A DNA stretch of 64,000 bases from Dyadobacter sp. CY323 (GCF_021390245.1 NZ_JAJUXH010000005.1:363040-427039), one strand, 5' to 3'. Shown: positions 36,475 to 46,580, counted from the first letter of the stretch. Made by a program: numbers and translations. The notes: generated by a model from the sequence alone, not told the origin.

Positions 36475-38355
36475 ATGCCTACAATTGATGAATTGAACAT
36501 TAAGCTTTTATCAGAGCTCAAAGAAATCGCCGGAAACCTTGGCATTTCTGATCATACAAAACTTCCTAAAAAAGAACTTATCAGCAGAATCCTTGCCCGT
36601 CAGGAGAGCGTAGCTCAACCCGTAGTGGCACCTGCTTTTGAAGATACTTCGGCCACTGACGCGGATGAGCCGAAGAAAAAGCGTGCGCGCAGGCCAGTTG
36701 AGCCTACTCCCATAGCAGTTAAATCAAATGGGAACCGTCCCGCTAAAAACAAGAAGGATCATGCCTCAAGTGCACCTTTATTTAGCCCGGCACCTCTTTT
36801 CGATTCCTCACCTTCGGCAGGAAATGAAATACAGGCGGAAGATAATGCTGAAGTTCGAAACGAAACTTCCGTCAACAACGAAGCTCCGGCACGAAATGAG
36901 CAACAGTCGAGAAATGAAAAACCGGCTAGAAATCAGGAGAGACCACGCAATGTGGAAATGGCCGAAGACATTGATTCTGACAATGATACAGCAAACGATT
37001 TAGGCAAAGAAGAAGTAATTTCTTTAATGCAAGAAACTGCACCTGCGGAAGTATCAGAATCGACCAGCGAAACGCCGGCTGCCAATAATTCTCAGGATCA
37101 AAATACAGGCGGACAGAAAGAAGAAAAACCTGCCCGTCAAAACAATGAAAATGCGGACCGCCAACCACAGGCGCAGGCACAAAGAGAGGATCCGTCTTCT
37201 AAAATTAAACGCAACTATAATAATTACGTCCGTGAATTTGACGGTTTGATCGTCAATGAGGGTGTTCTTGAAATTATGCAGGATGGCGGATATGGTTTTC
37301 TCCGTTCAGCAGATTACAATTATCTCGCAAGTCCGGACGATATATATGTTTCTCCGTCTCAAATTAAACTCTTCGGTCTTAAAACCGGGGATACGGTAAA
37401 AGGGCAAATCCGCCCTCCAAAGGAAGGTGAAAAGTATTTTGCATTATTAAGAGTTGAAACAGTTAATGGAAAAACAACGGAAGAAATCAGGGACCGTATT
37501 CCTTTTGAATACCTTACCCCTCTTTTTCCTGATGAATGTCTCAAACTGAGCTCCCGGCCCGACCAATACTCAACAAGGATCCTCGATCTTTTTGCCCCAA
37601 TCGGAAAAGGACAACGAGGAATGATCGTTGCGCAGCCTAAAACCGGTAAAACGGTTTTGTTAAAAGAAATTGCAAACGCGATCACACGGAACCACCCGGA
37701 AGTTTTTCTTCTGATATTATTGATTGATGAACGTCCGGAAGAAGTAACCGATATGCAACGCAGCGTTCGCGCGGAGGTAATTGCATCTACGTTCGATGAA
37801 CAAGCTGACCGTCACGTAAAAGTTGCCAGCATTGTGCTTGAAAAAGCAAAACGAATGGTTGAATGCGGCCACGATGTTGTTATTCTTCTTGATTCCATTA
37901 CCCGTCTTGCCCGTGCGTATAATACGGTAGTTCCCTCATCCGGTAAAATTCTCTCCGGTGGTGTGGATGCCAATGCATTGCACAAACCTAAACGTTTCTT
38001 TGGTGCAGCCAGAAATGTAGAGCACGGCGGTTCACTGACCATTATCGCAACTGCCCTGATCGATACAGGATCTAAAATGGACGAAGTTATCTTTGAAGAG
38101 TTCAAAGGTACCGGTAACATGGAATTGCAACTCGATCGCAAGCTTTCAAACAAACGTGTATTCCCTGCAATCGATGTGATGGCGTCAGGTACCCGTCGCG
38201 AAGATTTGCTGCTTGATAAAGAAACACTGAAAAAGGTATGGATACTTCGCAAACATATGTCTGATATGAATGCTATGGAATCCATGGATTTCCTTTTAGA
38301 ACACATGAAAGGAACCAGGAATAACGAAGAGTTCCTGATTTCAATGAACCGATAA
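36475..38355 (+). CDS. rho: Transcription termination factor Rho with long disordered insert
   Basis: 626 residues against about 420 in E. coli. The SAP-like Rho N-domain ([20 protein letters not shown]) comes first. An insert of about 190 residues (about 50-240) is rich in Asn, Glu, Arg, Ala and Pro with RNE/ARN repeats ([19 protein letters not shown]). The cold-shock RNA-binding domain ([17 protein letters not shown]) and the ATPase core follow, with Walker [30 protein letters not shown] and [20 protein letters not shown]. The hexameric helicase ends transcription. Inserts of this type are known in Bacteroidetes Rho and can affect RNA binding or phase separation. Confidence 0.97.
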   Translation: MPTIDELNIKLLSELKEIAGNLGISDHTKLPKKELISRILARQESVAQPVVAPAFEDTSATDADEPKKKRARRPVEPTPIAVKSNGNRPAKNKKDHASSAPLFSPAPLFDSSPSAGNEIQAEDNAEVRNETSVNNEAPARNEQQSRNEKPARNQERPRNVEMAEDIDSDNDTANDLGKEEVISLMQETAPAEVSESTSETPAANNSQDQNTGGQKEEKPARQNNENADRQPQAQAQREDPSSKIKRNYNNYVREFDGLIVNEGVLEIMQDGGYGFLRSADYNYLASPDDIYVSPSQIKLFGLKTGDTVKGQIRPPKEGEKYFALLRVETVNGKTTEEIRDRIPFEYLTPLFPDECLKLSSRPDQYSTRILDLFAPIGKGQRGMIVAQPKTGKTVLLKEIANAITRNHPEVFLLILLIDERPEEVTDMQRSVRAEVIASTFDEQADRHVKVASIVLEKAKRMVECGHDVVILLDSITRLARAYNTVVPSSGKILSGGVDANALHKPKRFFGAARNVEHGGSLTIIATALIDTGSKMDEVIFEEFKGTGNMELQLDRKLSNKRVFPAIDVMASGTRREDLLLDKETLKKVWILRKHMSDMNAMESMDFLLEHMKGTRNNEEFLISMNR

Positions 38356-38394
38356 GTAAAAAGAGCCTGAGCAACACTCAGGCTCTTTTTACTT
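38355..38394 (+). terminator. intrinsic terminator after rho
   Basis: AAAAAGAGCCTGAG (38358-38371) pairs with CTCAGGCTCTTTTT (38377-38390), 14 bp with loop CAACA. Confidence 0.93.
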
Positions 38395-38479
38395 AGTGCC
38401 CGATTTGTTGCATCTGTTCGTTCCTAAAAGTATCTTTAAAAGGATAATCGTTTTGGGCTAACTCAAAAACAGTCGGATT

Positions 38480-38830
38480 ATGTTCAATGTCAAGGCGTTG
38501 TTGTGGACTGTATTAACCGCCTGGATACTGGGTTCAACATATTGGTATGTTTGTAAAATCAAGCTTCTCTGTGACACCATTGTCAATCCCGCACTTTTTC
38601 CGACTGAAATAGTCTCAGAATCCGGAGAGTTTATTGCCGGTCGATCCATTCCATTCCTGACCTACACCATTGATGCAGGCAAGCTTGCCCAATATGCCAC
38701 GATGTTTACCGTCGCGCTGCTGTTGGGCTTTTTTATTGGCAAAAGTTATGGTGACAAAAAGACGACGGAACTTAAATATCGGTTAAGCAGGATAAATCGT
38801 GAAATAAAATATTATCGGTCGAAAGAATGA
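38480..38830 (+). CDS. two-TM membrane protein, 116 aa
   Basis: An N-terminal TM helix (ALLWTVLTAWILGSTYWYVC) and a second near residue 75-95 (YATMFTVALLLGFFIGKSYG) flank a short periplasmic loop; a basic tail follows (LKYRLSRINREIKYYRSKE). It is not recognised as a named family. Its stop overlaps the next start by 4 nt (ATGA), so it is coupled to the helix-hairpin-helix membrane protein. Confidence 0.72.
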   Translation: MFNVKALLWTVLTAWILGSTYWYVCKIKLLCDTIVNPALFPTEIVSESGEFIAGRSIPFLTYTIDAGKLAQYATMFTVALLLGFFIGKSYGDKKTTELKYRLSRINREIKYYRSKE

Positions 38831-39348
38831 CTTTACCAGACTATCCTTTTGACCCTCAATCAGTTCCCGTAGCAATAACGGAGATCATTTTGATGCTTTG
38901 CATTGCCTCTGTCGCCGGCTGGCTGCTGGCAAGGATAATCATCAGACGCAGAGTTCGTATCTTGCACGACCTCATTGAGGAGAAAAAAATTGAGCTTGCT
39001 GACTTCCGGACATTCATGAAAAATCCAACCGATCAACCTGTGGCCACGAATGCTTCAAAAACGGCATATCCCGTAACGAGCCCGGATCACGCACCGGACG
39101 ACCTCAAAATCCTGGAAGGTGTTGGTCCAAAAATCGAAGAAATCCTGAATAAAGAAGGCATACATACCTTTGAACAACTTGCCGAAACTTCGGTGATCCG
39201 CATTGTTGGCATTCTAAAAAAAGCGGGGCCCAGATACCAGCTCAATGATCCGTCTTCCTGGCCAAACCAGGCAGTACTGGCCAAAGAACAGAAATGGGAA
39301 GAATTGGGAAGTTTGAAAACGCAGCTGATAACAGGCGAAAAAAGATAG
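38827..39348 (+). CDS. membrane protein with helix-hairpin-helix domain
   Basis: 173 residues: one TM helix near the N-terminus (EIILMLCIASVAGWLLARII), a basic coiled stretch, and a C-terminal HhH domain (DLKILEGVGPKIEEILNKEG, HTFEQLAETSVIRIVGILKK). The domain resembles the predicted 5' DNA nuclease/HhH family seen at the end of several bacterial membrane proteins. Nucleic-acid binding at the membrane is inference; no catalytic residues are visible. It is translationally coupled to the preceding two-TM protein and ends at a strong bidirectional terminator. Confidence 0.78.
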   Translation: MTLPDYPFDPQSVPVAITEIILMLCIASVAGWLLARIIIRRRVRILHDLIEEKKIELADFRTFMKNPTDQPVATNASKTAYPVTSPDHAPDDLKILEGVGPKIEEILNKEGIHTFEQLAETSVIRIVGILKKAGPRYQLNDPSSWPNQAVLAKEQKWEELGSLKTQLITGEKR

Positions 39349-39356
39349 TAGTATAT

Positions 39357-39393
39357 AGACGAAAAAACCCGCTCCTGGCGGGTTTTTTCGTCT
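39357..39393. terminator. bidirectional terminator between the HhH gene and htpG
   Basis: AGACGAAAAAACCCGC (39357-39372) and GCGGGTTTTTTCGTCT (39378-39393) pair perfectly over 16 bp with loop TCCTG. Convergent genes end on both sides, and the A and T runs serve both strands. Confidence 0.95.
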
Positions 39394-39406
39394 GATAAAG
39401 TCAAGC

Positions 39407-41245
39407 TTACAAATTCGTAACGGTTCTTTGAATGAACTGAGTCAGGTCACTGCCAGAAAGCAAACCCTGCGAAAGCAATGCAAGATCGTAAACCTGCTTT
39501 GCCAAAGCTTTCTGATCCGAATCGTTTTCAGTCGCCAGGATCCGGCCGATGACCGGGTGATTTGAATTCAGTGAAACGGTATACATCAGAGGCATGTCGC
39601 CGAACATTGAACGTTGCCCAGAGCTGGCCTGCATATCTGTCATACGACGCATAAATTCAGGGAAAGTAATGACTACCGGCAACTCGTCCACAGGCATCGC
39701 TTCAACCTGAATATTAGCTGCTTTGCTTCCCGCAACTTCCTCGAAAACTTTCTTCACTTTGTCCTGATCGTCGGAAGACAAAATGCTTTCCAGCTTCACA
39801 TCTTTCTCAACAAGCTTGTCTAAAGTGTCCGCATCAACACGTTTGATATTGATTTTTTCAAGCTTCTGCTCTAATGTATTTATGAAATGCGAGTCAATCA
39901 TACTGCCAAGTTCAAGCACATCATAGCTTCTCTTTTTGGCTGACTGGATAAAGGCATCTTGTTTTTTCTCGTCCGTTGTGTAAAGCCAGATTTGCGTGTC
40001 GTTCTTATCCGTCTGATTTTCCTTCACCAACTCGCGGTATTCTTCAAATGTGTGGAACTTACCGTCTGTACTTTTCAGCAGACAAAAATCCTTCGCTTTT
40101 TCGTAAAATTTATCATCGCTGATGATACCATATTTTACAAACAAACCGATATCGTCAAATTTCTTTTCAAATCCCTCACGGTCGTTTTTGAATATTTCCG
40201 AAAGCTTGTCAGCTACTTTACGTGTGATATAGCCATTGATTTTCTTCACATTACCGTCAGCCTGCAAATAACTCCGCGATACGTTCAGAGGAATGTCCGG
40301 CGAGTCGATCACCCCATGCAGTAATTGAAGGAAATTAGGCACAATGTCTTTTACTTCATCCGTAATAAAAACCTGGCGGCTATAAAGCTGGATCTTTTCA
40401 CGTTGTCCCTGAAAATCGTTGCGCAGCTTGGGAAAGTAAAGAACACCGGTAAGATTGAATGGATAATCGACATTCAGGTGTATCCAAAATAAGGGATCTT
40501 CGCTGAAAGGATAAAGCTCTTTATAGAATGCAATGTAATCTTCGTCAGTCAGATCCGACGGGTTTTTAGTCCAGATCGGAGTTGGGTTGTTGATTACCTT
40601 ATCTTCAAATTCAATGGGTATCGGCAGAAATTTACCATATTTTTCAAGAATGCCGCGAAGACGATGCGCGTCCAGGAATTCTTCTGAATCTGGCGCAATG
40701 TGCAGGATAATGTCCGATCCGCGTTCTTCTTTTTCAGCAGGCGAAAGTTCAAATTCGGTCGAACCGTCACATTGCCAGCGAACCGCTTCTGAACCCTCTT
40801 TGTAAGATTTTGTAAGGATCTCAACGTTTTCAGCAACCATGTAGGCGGAATAGAAACCTAATCCGAAGTGACCGATAATGCCTTTGTCACCTTTTCCGTC
40901 CTCACCCTTATCCTTATACTTTTCGACAAACTCAGTAGCGCCGGAGAAAGCGATCTGATTGATGTACTTTTTTATTTCATCGGCGGTCATACCGATACCG
41001 TTATCACTGATTGTGATCGTTTTGGCATCTGCATCCAGTTTAACAACCACTTTAAGATCTCCCAGTTCACCATTAAACTCGCCATAAGATGCCAGTTTCT
41101 TGATTTTCTGAGACGCATCCACTGCATTGGAAACCAATTCTCTTAAAAAGATTTCGTGGTCCGAATAAAGGAATTTTTTGATAATCGGGAAGATGTTCTC
41201 AGTATGAATACTAAGATTTCCTTTTTCCTGAATCACTGACTCCAT
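39407..41245 (-). CDS. htpG: Chaperone HtpG (Hsp90)
   Basis: 612 residues. The GHKL ATPase N-domain has FLRELVSNAVDASQKIK, ISDNGIGMTADEIKKYINQI and GIIGHFGLGFYSAYMVAENV. The middle domain has ALYFPKLRND-type VLYFPKLRNDFQGQREKIQL, RQVFITDEVKDIVPNFLQLL and DSPDIPLNVSRSYLQ. The C-terminal dimerisation domain is present. The length is normal. A consensus promoter lies 59 nt upstream. Confidence 0.97.
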   Translation of the reverse strand: MESVIQEKGNLSIHTENIFPIIKKFLYSDHEIFLRELVSNAVDASQKIKKLASYGEFNGELGDLKVVVKLDADAKTITISDNGIGMTADEIKKYINQIAFSGATEFVEKYKDKGEDGKGDKGIIGHFGLGFYSAYMVAENVEILTKSYKEGSEAVRWQCDGSTEFELSPAEKEERGSDIILHIAPDSEEFLDAHRLRGILEKYGKFLPIPIEFEDKVINNPTPIWTKNPSDLTDEDYIAFYKELYPFSEDPLFWIHLNVDYPFNLTGVLYFPKLRNDFQGQREKIQLYSRQVFITDEVKDIVPNFLQLLHGVIDSPDIPLNVSRSYLQADGNVKKINGYITRKVADKLSEIFKNDREGFEKKFDDIGLFVKYGIISDDKFYEKAKDFCLLKSTDGKFHTFEEYRELVKENQTDKNDTQIWLYTTDEKKQDAFIQSAKKRSYDVLELGSMIDSHFINTLEQKLEKINIKRVDADTLDKLVEKDVKLESILSSDDQDKVKKVFEEVAGSKAANIQVEAMPVDELPVVITFPEFMRRMTDMQASSGQRSMFGDMPLMYTVSLNSNHPVIGRILATENDSDQKALAKQVYDLALLSQGLLSGSDLTQFIQRTVTNL

Positions 41246-41303
41246 AGTTATAATGTTTGGTTTTTATGAATTAGAATTGTTTTTCTGCTTTTGCAATACG
41301 GAA

Positions 41304-41331
41304 CAAAAATATGCGTTCCAATAACAATCAA
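41304..41331 (-). promoter_or_regulatory. Bacteroidetes-type promoter of htpG
   Basis: On the minus strand TTG (41331-41329), a 17-nt spacer and TATTTTTG (41311-41304) match the primary-sigma consensus. No heat-shock operator such as CIRCE was seen. Confidence 0.72.
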
Positions 41332-41486
41332 AATACGGACTGCTGACACATTGTCAGTCGTGAATATATGCATCTGGGCACAATTTCGGGGTTGGTATCT
41401 CATTCGCTTTTTCTTAATATTGCGATCGGTAAACTACCCCAGCTAAAATCCATCAAACGTTCATCTGAAGAACACCAATTTTAAAC

Positions 41487-42038
41487 ATGAATCTGATTAA
41501 AAAACTTTTTACGGCGGTACTTTTTCTAAGCATTGTTTCAGCTTGTACTACCATGAATTCTGTCCCTCTTTCTAATTACACCGTTTTTACGGAGGATTTA
41601 CGGCGTGACCTGGAAGCTGCAAACATCGATCTCGCCAAGGTGCAGTTCTTCAATGACAAGGCGATTAACATCCGCAGAGAAGTTTCCGATCCGAATGACA
41701 TCAAGGTAAACCCGGAAGGACAGATTACGATGAGTAACGGAAAAAGCATTCAGACAATCAATGTGCTTCCATTTACGCCAGGCGTTTCTTTAGGTTCGGG
41801 AAATGGCACACTTCATGTTTCATGGGACGACACACAGCAGGATACGAAAGGAATGCAGTTCAACCTGAGTGGGCAGAACTACTTTCTGGATGTATTGCCG
41901 AATAACAAATTTGAATACAAGGAGCGGACGTTCGATCTGCAAGGTGGAAACGGAGCCCGGCTTTTTGTTAAGAAGGATTTGTTGAAGCAAGTAAAAAATT
42001 CGAGAGAAACATTAAAAGGACGAAAAGTCGGTCAGTAA
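41487..42038 (+). CDS. hypothetical lipoprotein, 183 aa
   Basis: A lipoprotein signal ends LFLSIVSAC (about Cys20). The mature part has a helical start (EDLRRDLEAANIDLAKVQFF) and a beta-rich remainder with LPFTPGVSLGSGNGTLHVSW and NYFLDVLPNNKFEYKERTF. No family was recognised. It stands alone between htpG and an intrinsic terminator. Confidence 0.75.
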   Translation: MNLIKKLFTAVLFLSIVSACTTMNSVPLSNYTVFTEDLRRDLEAANIDLAKVQFFNDKAINIRREVSDPNDIKVNPEGQITMSNGKSIQTINVLPFTPGVSLGSGNGTLHVSWDDTQQDTKGMQFNLSGQNYFLDVLPNNKFEYKERTFDLQGGNGARLFVKKDLLKQVKNSRETLKGRKVGQ

Positions 42039-42056
42039 TCGCTTTTCATGATACAC

Positions 42057-42089
42057 AAAAAAGGTCAGGAAATCCCTGACCTTTTTTGC
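42057..42089. terminator. bidirectional intrinsic terminator
   Basis: AAAAAAGGTCAGG and CCTGACCTTTTTT form a 13-bp stem with a short loop between the lipoprotein gene (plus) and the sensor gene (minus). Confidence 0.9.
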
Positions 42090-42100
42090 TTTACAACACT

Positions 42101-42805
42101 TCAATTCAGATTAAAATACTGTTGTTTTTTGTTTGCGGTAATCTCCGGCTTATTGATAATGCGATCATTTTGAATGAGTATCAAAACAATTAACCCGATA
42201 ATGACCGAAAGTCCGATCTGCAAAAAGGAAATGATGTCGAAACTGGCTGCCTCACTTTTCGATACCTTCATGAGGTCCGCCCCAATGTCCGATTGAATGC
42301 TGGTCAGCTCGTTCAGAATATGTATCGATTCCTGAAATGCAGCCGCGCCAGTCTTCGCAAAAACAAGCTTCCCCTCCTCGTTCGCACCCAAACTGGTTAA
42401 GTTCAATATCGTCGCTTCCAGCAAACGATATTTATCCACCTGATACTTAAATTTCTGGAGACTCTTTGTTTCCTGATCAACCAGGTAAGTCTTCTCAAAA
42501 ACTCCTACCAACGAATCGATATGTGTATCATAGGTCTTTAACTGTGATCTCAGTTCATCTTCCGATTTCGGATCTGGCAAAAAAAGATGTTTTTCGAGTG
42601 TGAGACGCTTTCCGTAAAGATTTTCTGTCAGGTAAATAATCGTCGTCGCGGGAATAAGGCGATCCTTATAAATCGAGGAGACCGACTGATCGATTCCGTG
42701 CACATTGTATCTCGAAAGAACCGATCCCAAAATGATCAGGACCATAATACTGCCAAGTAAGACCGCAGCTTTTAACTTTTGTTGAATTACAAATGACCAT
42801 TTCAT
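42101..42805 (-). CDS. orphan four-helix-bundle sensor membrane protein
   Basis: 234 residues: TM1 (AAVLLGSIMVLIILGSVL), a periplasmic helical bundle of about 150 residues (SVSSIYKDRLIPATTIIYLT, GAAAFQESIHILNELTSIQS) and TM2 (ISFLQIGLSVIIGLIVLILI), then a 20-residue tail. This is the 4HB_MCP sensor fold found in chemoreceptors and histidine kinases, but no HAMP, kinase or methyl-accepting domain follows. It may signal through a partner or be a stand-alone sensor. Confidence 0.75.
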   Translation of the reverse strand: MKWSFVIQQKLKAAVLLGSIMVLIILGSVLSRYNVHGIDQSVSSIYKDRLIPATTIIYLTENLYGKRLTLEKHLFLPDPKSEDELRSQLKTYDTHIDSLVGVFEKTYLVDQETKSLQKFKYQVDKYRLLEATILNLTSLGANEEGKLVFAKTGAAAFQESIHILNELTSIQSDIGADLMKVSKSEAASFDIISFLQIGLSVIIGLIVLILIQNDRIINKPEITANKKQQYFNLN

Positions 42806-42975
42806 CCGATAATAATTAAGCTTGCTCCGCTATCCGTTTAAGTGTCTTCAAAATACAAAAATATCTTTCTATAATAACGTTATAGTGCTTTTAATATTGA
42901 TTTCAACCACGTATGAAAGCAAAAGTGTTCCAAAACGTCTGTCCTGAAACACTTTAACTGACTTATCTGATGCTT

Positions 42976-45492
42976 TTATTTCTGTCCGTCTCCGCCACCT
43001 ATTACATCGGTATTGTTGACAGATTTCGTTTTCTTCTTGGGAGCGTCAAAGCTCATTTTACCGATTGAATAATTAAATGTAATCTTGAAATTCCGGTTAT
43101 ATAACTGCGTTTGAGACGACTGTATGAACTGCGGCGAAGTAAGGTCCGAAGTAAAACGGACACCTTTCGTCATGAAATTCTCCGCAGCGAAACCAACACT
43201 ACCCTTTTTATTAGCAAAATCTTTCTTGAAACCCAGCGAATACATGTAAAAGCCGGTGCGCGTTCCTTGCAACTGTATTTCCTTACCGCGATAGAAGCCA
43301 AATGCCTGAACTCCCCAGCCCCGCGCCAGTGAAATTTGCGACATCAATCGTCCGCCATAGTTGAAACCAGAATTGCTGGCCATCACCGGCGCCCCTTCCA
43401 GACTCGTTGTCTGACCTTCCAGATACGAATGCAGAATGTCAAGACTTCCGTTTAGCGTCCATTTCGGCGTGAGATATACGTTCGCAAAAACATTCATTCC
43501 GTATGCCTGCTGCTTTCCGATATTCTCATAAGTAGTTACGATTGCACCCTGCAGCGTATCAACGGCCATTCTCACTTGCGTAATGGAGTTGTTTGTCTGA
43601 CGTGCAAATGCGGAGACATTCAAATAGGTTTTCTTGATATTGGTACTCAAAGCCAGCTCAAAATTATCGGTCAGCTCGGGACTCAGCGCCGGATTACCAG
43701 TACTGATATTTTGTGGGTTTGAGAGATTTACATTGGGGTTGAGCTGCTGAATACCCGGACGTTGAATTCTTCTGTTATAGGCTGCTTTCAATGTTGTATT
43801 ACCCGTCAATGCTTTCGACACATTAATACTAGGTACCAGATTTCCATAATTTGGGATCGTCACCTTCCCAGCTTCACCCAGATCGGCCGTTATGCCCGTA
43901 TATTCATACCGGGTCCCTGCTTTAAATGTGTATTTATTTTTGGTAGTCAATGTATAAGAAATATATCCCGCAGCCACATTCTGATTGTAATTCAACGTAC
44001 CGGAAGGGTTTGTCGGACTTACCGAGAAATCTCCTGATTCAGTAGCAGAAAGGTATTTAAAGTCACTATTAACCGTCCTGAAAATACCTTTCGCCCCAAA
44101 TTCGATCAATTGATTTTTAGCGATGGGAGTCTGATAATCGGTTTGTAGTGTAAATTCCGAATTAGTATTATCGTTGACGTTTTTCAGACGGCCACTTACT
44201 GCGCCAGATTCAGTGAGTAAATCCGTGTTAAAATTGTTTGTCAAACCCGTGCGGCTATACAAAGTTGAAATGCTCCATTCCTGCTGAGGCTTGAAAGTCC
44301 GGAGATAATCAATGTTAAAATCAACGGTCCCGGAAAGATCTTTACGATCTACTTTCCGCTGGGAAGTCATACCTAACACATTGTTTTGGAATTGATTTAT
44401 GGTCAGATCCTGCTTTTGGATAAAGTTCCGTGTTCCGTAACGCAAACCCGCCGACAATGCCTGATTTTTACCAAGATCATAATCCCATCCCAGCGAATAT
44501 TGTCCGAATAATCCCTGGTCTTTTGCTTTGGAAGATTGATTTGTTAGAAACGAGCTGCCTTCTGAAAAAGTAGTCTGGTTCAATACCGATTCAGCTTTAT
44601 TATAAAATGCACGTCCAAAACCGCCCAGCGTAAACCCCATTTTCCCTTTCCGGTAACTTCCATTCAAACCCAGGTTGGTACCCCGGTTTCCAACGCCCGA
44701 ATCAATGTTCAATGTCAACCCCTGCAGGCTATTCTTTTTAGTAATAATATTGATAATCCCACCAGAACCTTCCGCGTCGTATTTGGCAGACGGCGATGTG
44801 ATGACCTCCACAGACTTGATCATATCCGCAGGAATTTGTTTCAATGCGTCAGCGACATTGCTCGCGATAATGGTCGAAGGTTTATTATTGATCAAAACCC
44901 TGATATTTGAACTTCCGCGCAATGAAACATTTCCATCCAGATCGACCGACAGCATAGGTACTTTCCGCAGAAGATCCGATGCATCGCCACCTTTGGATGT
45001 AATGTCTTTTTCAGCATTGTAAACCAGCCTGTCTACCTTTTCCTCCACCAGCGATTTTTCACCGGTAATCGTCACTTCCTGCAAGTTCTGCACGGTCGAA
45101 GCCAGCTGTATAGATCCCAGGTCGATATCTTTTCCTTTTTCAATCTGAATGTTATCAACCGTTTTGTCTTTAAAACCAATGAAAGAAATCAGCAGCTTGT
45201 AATTGCCAGGTGCAACTTTGGTAATAGAGAATTTCCCCGTTTCGTCAGCCGTAGTACCGTCAATGGCTTTGTTTCCGACAACACTGAATAATGCAATACT
45301 CGCAAACTCCACGCCTTTTGCAGCGGATGAATCCAGTACAATTCCCGAAATTTTCGAATTGCCTTTTGGAGCCGTTTCAGTTAATACGGCGGGAGCGGAT
45401 GCAGGAGCTTGCCCGAAGGAAAATGTGGCAAAAAAGCTCATAATAAGTACAAAACCTGAGGCAGCCGTTTTAGAAAGAATTAATTTGTTCAT
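42976..45492 (-). CDS. TonB-linked outer-membrane beta-barrel receptor (CarboxypepD_reg / OMP_b-brl_3)
   Basis: 838 residues from ATG 45492 (NKLILSKTAASGFVLIMSFF). A signal peptide ends near FGQ. A carboxypeptidase regulatory-like domain (GNSKISGIVLDSSAAKGVEF, ISFIGFKDKTVDNIQIEKG) is followed by a plug (VDRLVYNAEKDITSKGGDAS, LLRKVPMLSVDLDGNVSLRG) and a large barrel that ends in FNYSIGKMSFDAPKKKTK and a Gly-rich tail. It is a TonB-dependent transporter without a SusD partner here; the ligand is unknown. The C-terminal residues after the last strand are unusually long and polar. Confidence 0.88.
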   Translation of the reverse strand: MNKLILSKTAASGFVLIMSFFATFSFGQAPASAPAVLTETAPKGNSKISGIVLDSSAAKGVEFASIALFSVVGNKAIDGTTADETGKFSITKVAPGNYKLLISFIGFKDKTVDNIQIEKGKDIDLGSIQLASTVQNLQEVTITGEKSLVEEKVDRLVYNAEKDITSKGGDASDLLRKVPMLSVDLDGNVSLRGSSNIRVLINNKPSTIIASNVADALKQIPADMIKSVEVITSPSAKYDAEGSGGIINIITKKNSLQGLTLNIDSGVGNRGTNLGLNGSYRKGKMGFTLGGFGRAFYNKAESVLNQTTFSEGSSFLTNQSSKAKDQGLFGQYSLGWDYDLGKNQALSAGLRYGTRNFIQKQDLTINQFQNNVLGMTSQRKVDRKDLSGTVDFNIDYLRTFKPQQEWSISTLYSRTGLTNNFNTDLLTESGAVSGRLKNVNDNTNSEFTLQTDYQTPIAKNQLIEFGAKGIFRTVNSDFKYLSATESGDFSVSPTNPSGTLNYNQNVAAGYISYTLTTKNKYTFKAGTRYEYTGITADLGEAGKVTIPNYGNLVPSINVSKALTGNTTLKAAYNRRIQRPGIQQLNPNVNLSNPQNISTGNPALSPELTDNFELALSTNIKKTYLNVSAFARQTNNSITQVRMAVDTLQGAIVTTYENIGKQQAYGMNVFANVYLTPKWTLNGSLDILHSYLEGQTTSLEGAPVMASNSGFNYGGRLMSQISLARGWGVQAFGFYRGKEIQLQGTRTGFYMYSLGFKKDFANKKGSVGFAAENFMTKGVRFTSDLTSPQFIQSSQTQLYNRNFKITFNYSIGKMSFDAPKKKTKSVNNTDVIGGGDGQK

Positions 45493-45522
45493 GGATGAAA
45501 ACTTTGATAGATAGAGAGGCAA

Positions 45523-45820
45523 CTGTGCAAGTCCTATTTAAATACAATTCCCGATACAAAAGAAACGAATACGGTGCACACCAAAAATGATAATAGATAG
45601 GCACGTCGTTTTCATCTGCCAAATGGCAATTTCGCCCGTTACAGAGCGGCACAGGTTAGATGAATCCGGGAATATCCGATATCAACAACTGGTTGGTATA
45701 ATTTTATTATTTGGAGTTGTTACAACAATATTGTTGCATATAATTGCTGATTTGTGGCTTACTTTGGACTTGTAATGTCCGGGACATTCACTCCTTTACG
45801 CGATTTATACTCTTCTGTTC
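45523..45820. other. divergent intergenic region
   Basis: About 300 nt between the receptor gene and the membrane-protein gene, with no supported ORF. TTGTTACAACAATATTGTTG near 45718 is a partial inverted repeat that could be a regulator site; this is a weak call. Confidence 0.3.
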
Positions 45821-46558
45821 ATGAATGAAGTTGCCATTGATTTCAGTAAGGTTCATCAGATCCAGATTTTCGGGATCACCATTCTGGAACCTTCCTCTGT
45901 GATTTCGAGTCTGATGATGACTGCGGTATGCATTTACGCCTTCGTCCACTTAAACAGGCTCGGACGTGCGCACCGGATGTACAAGCAAATCCAGTACTTC
46001 TTTTTATTCATGGGTATCGCGACTGCAATCGGCGGAATACTCGGTCACGGTTTTTTATATTTAACGGGACAAGTCGGGAAGATCCCCGGATGGTTTGCGA
46101 GTATGATCGCAGTCGCATTGTTTGAAAGAGCGGCAATTTGGCACATTAAACCCTTGCTCCACAAACGTAACGGACTCATACTCGGCTGGCTGAATTATGT
46201 AGAGCTGACGATTTTCTTCGTCCTCACATTCATTACACTCAACTTTGTGATCGTCGAGATCCATGCCTTTTATGGACTTTTTCTGATGCTTTTCCTGATT
46301 GAAATTTATGTTTACAAGAAACGTCGCGATCCGGGGAGTGTCAATATATTCATCGCGACGCTCATGGGCGCGCTGGCGGCCGGAATGCACGCTTTGAAAT
46401 TCAGCTTCGGTCCGTGGTTCAATTACAACGATATCAGTCACATTCCGATGGCGCTATCCATTTGGTTTTATTACCAGGGTGCCCGGCATATGATCTATTA
46501 CGGAGATGAAATGATCGTCCCCGAAAAGATTATAGAGAGTGAAAAAATCGAGGACTGA
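45821..46558 (+). CDS. multi-pass membrane protein, 245 aa
   Basis: Seven likely TM helices, among them SSVISSLMMTAVCIYAFVHL, YFFLFMGIATAIGGILGHGF, LTIFFVLTFITLNFVIVEIH and FYGLFLMLFLIEIYVY. Conserved-looking polar residues sit in the membrane (GHGF, HALKF, HIPMALS), so a ligand or heme pocket is possible. It resembles uncharacterised 7-TM proteins of Bacteroidetes. It ends at a strong terminator and has no operon partner. Confidence 0.75.
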   Translation: MNEVAIDFSKVHQIQIFGITILEPSSVISSLMMTAVCIYAFVHLNRLGRAHRMYKQIQYFFLFMGIATAIGGILGHGFLYLTGQVGKIPGWFASMIAVALFERAAIWHIKPLLHKRNGLILGWLNYVELTIFFVLTFITLNFVIVEIHAFYGLFLMLFLIEIYVYKKRRDPGSVNIFIATLMGALAAGMHALKFSFGPWFNYNDISHIPMALSIWFYYQGARHMIYYGDEMIVPEKIIESEKIED

Positions 46559-46580
46559 GTTGATCTTTTAAAACATACAA

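Noticed and set aside
36318..36545. 75-codon minus-strand frame before rho
   Set aside because: It overlaps the rho start and has no features of a protein; the region is a leader.
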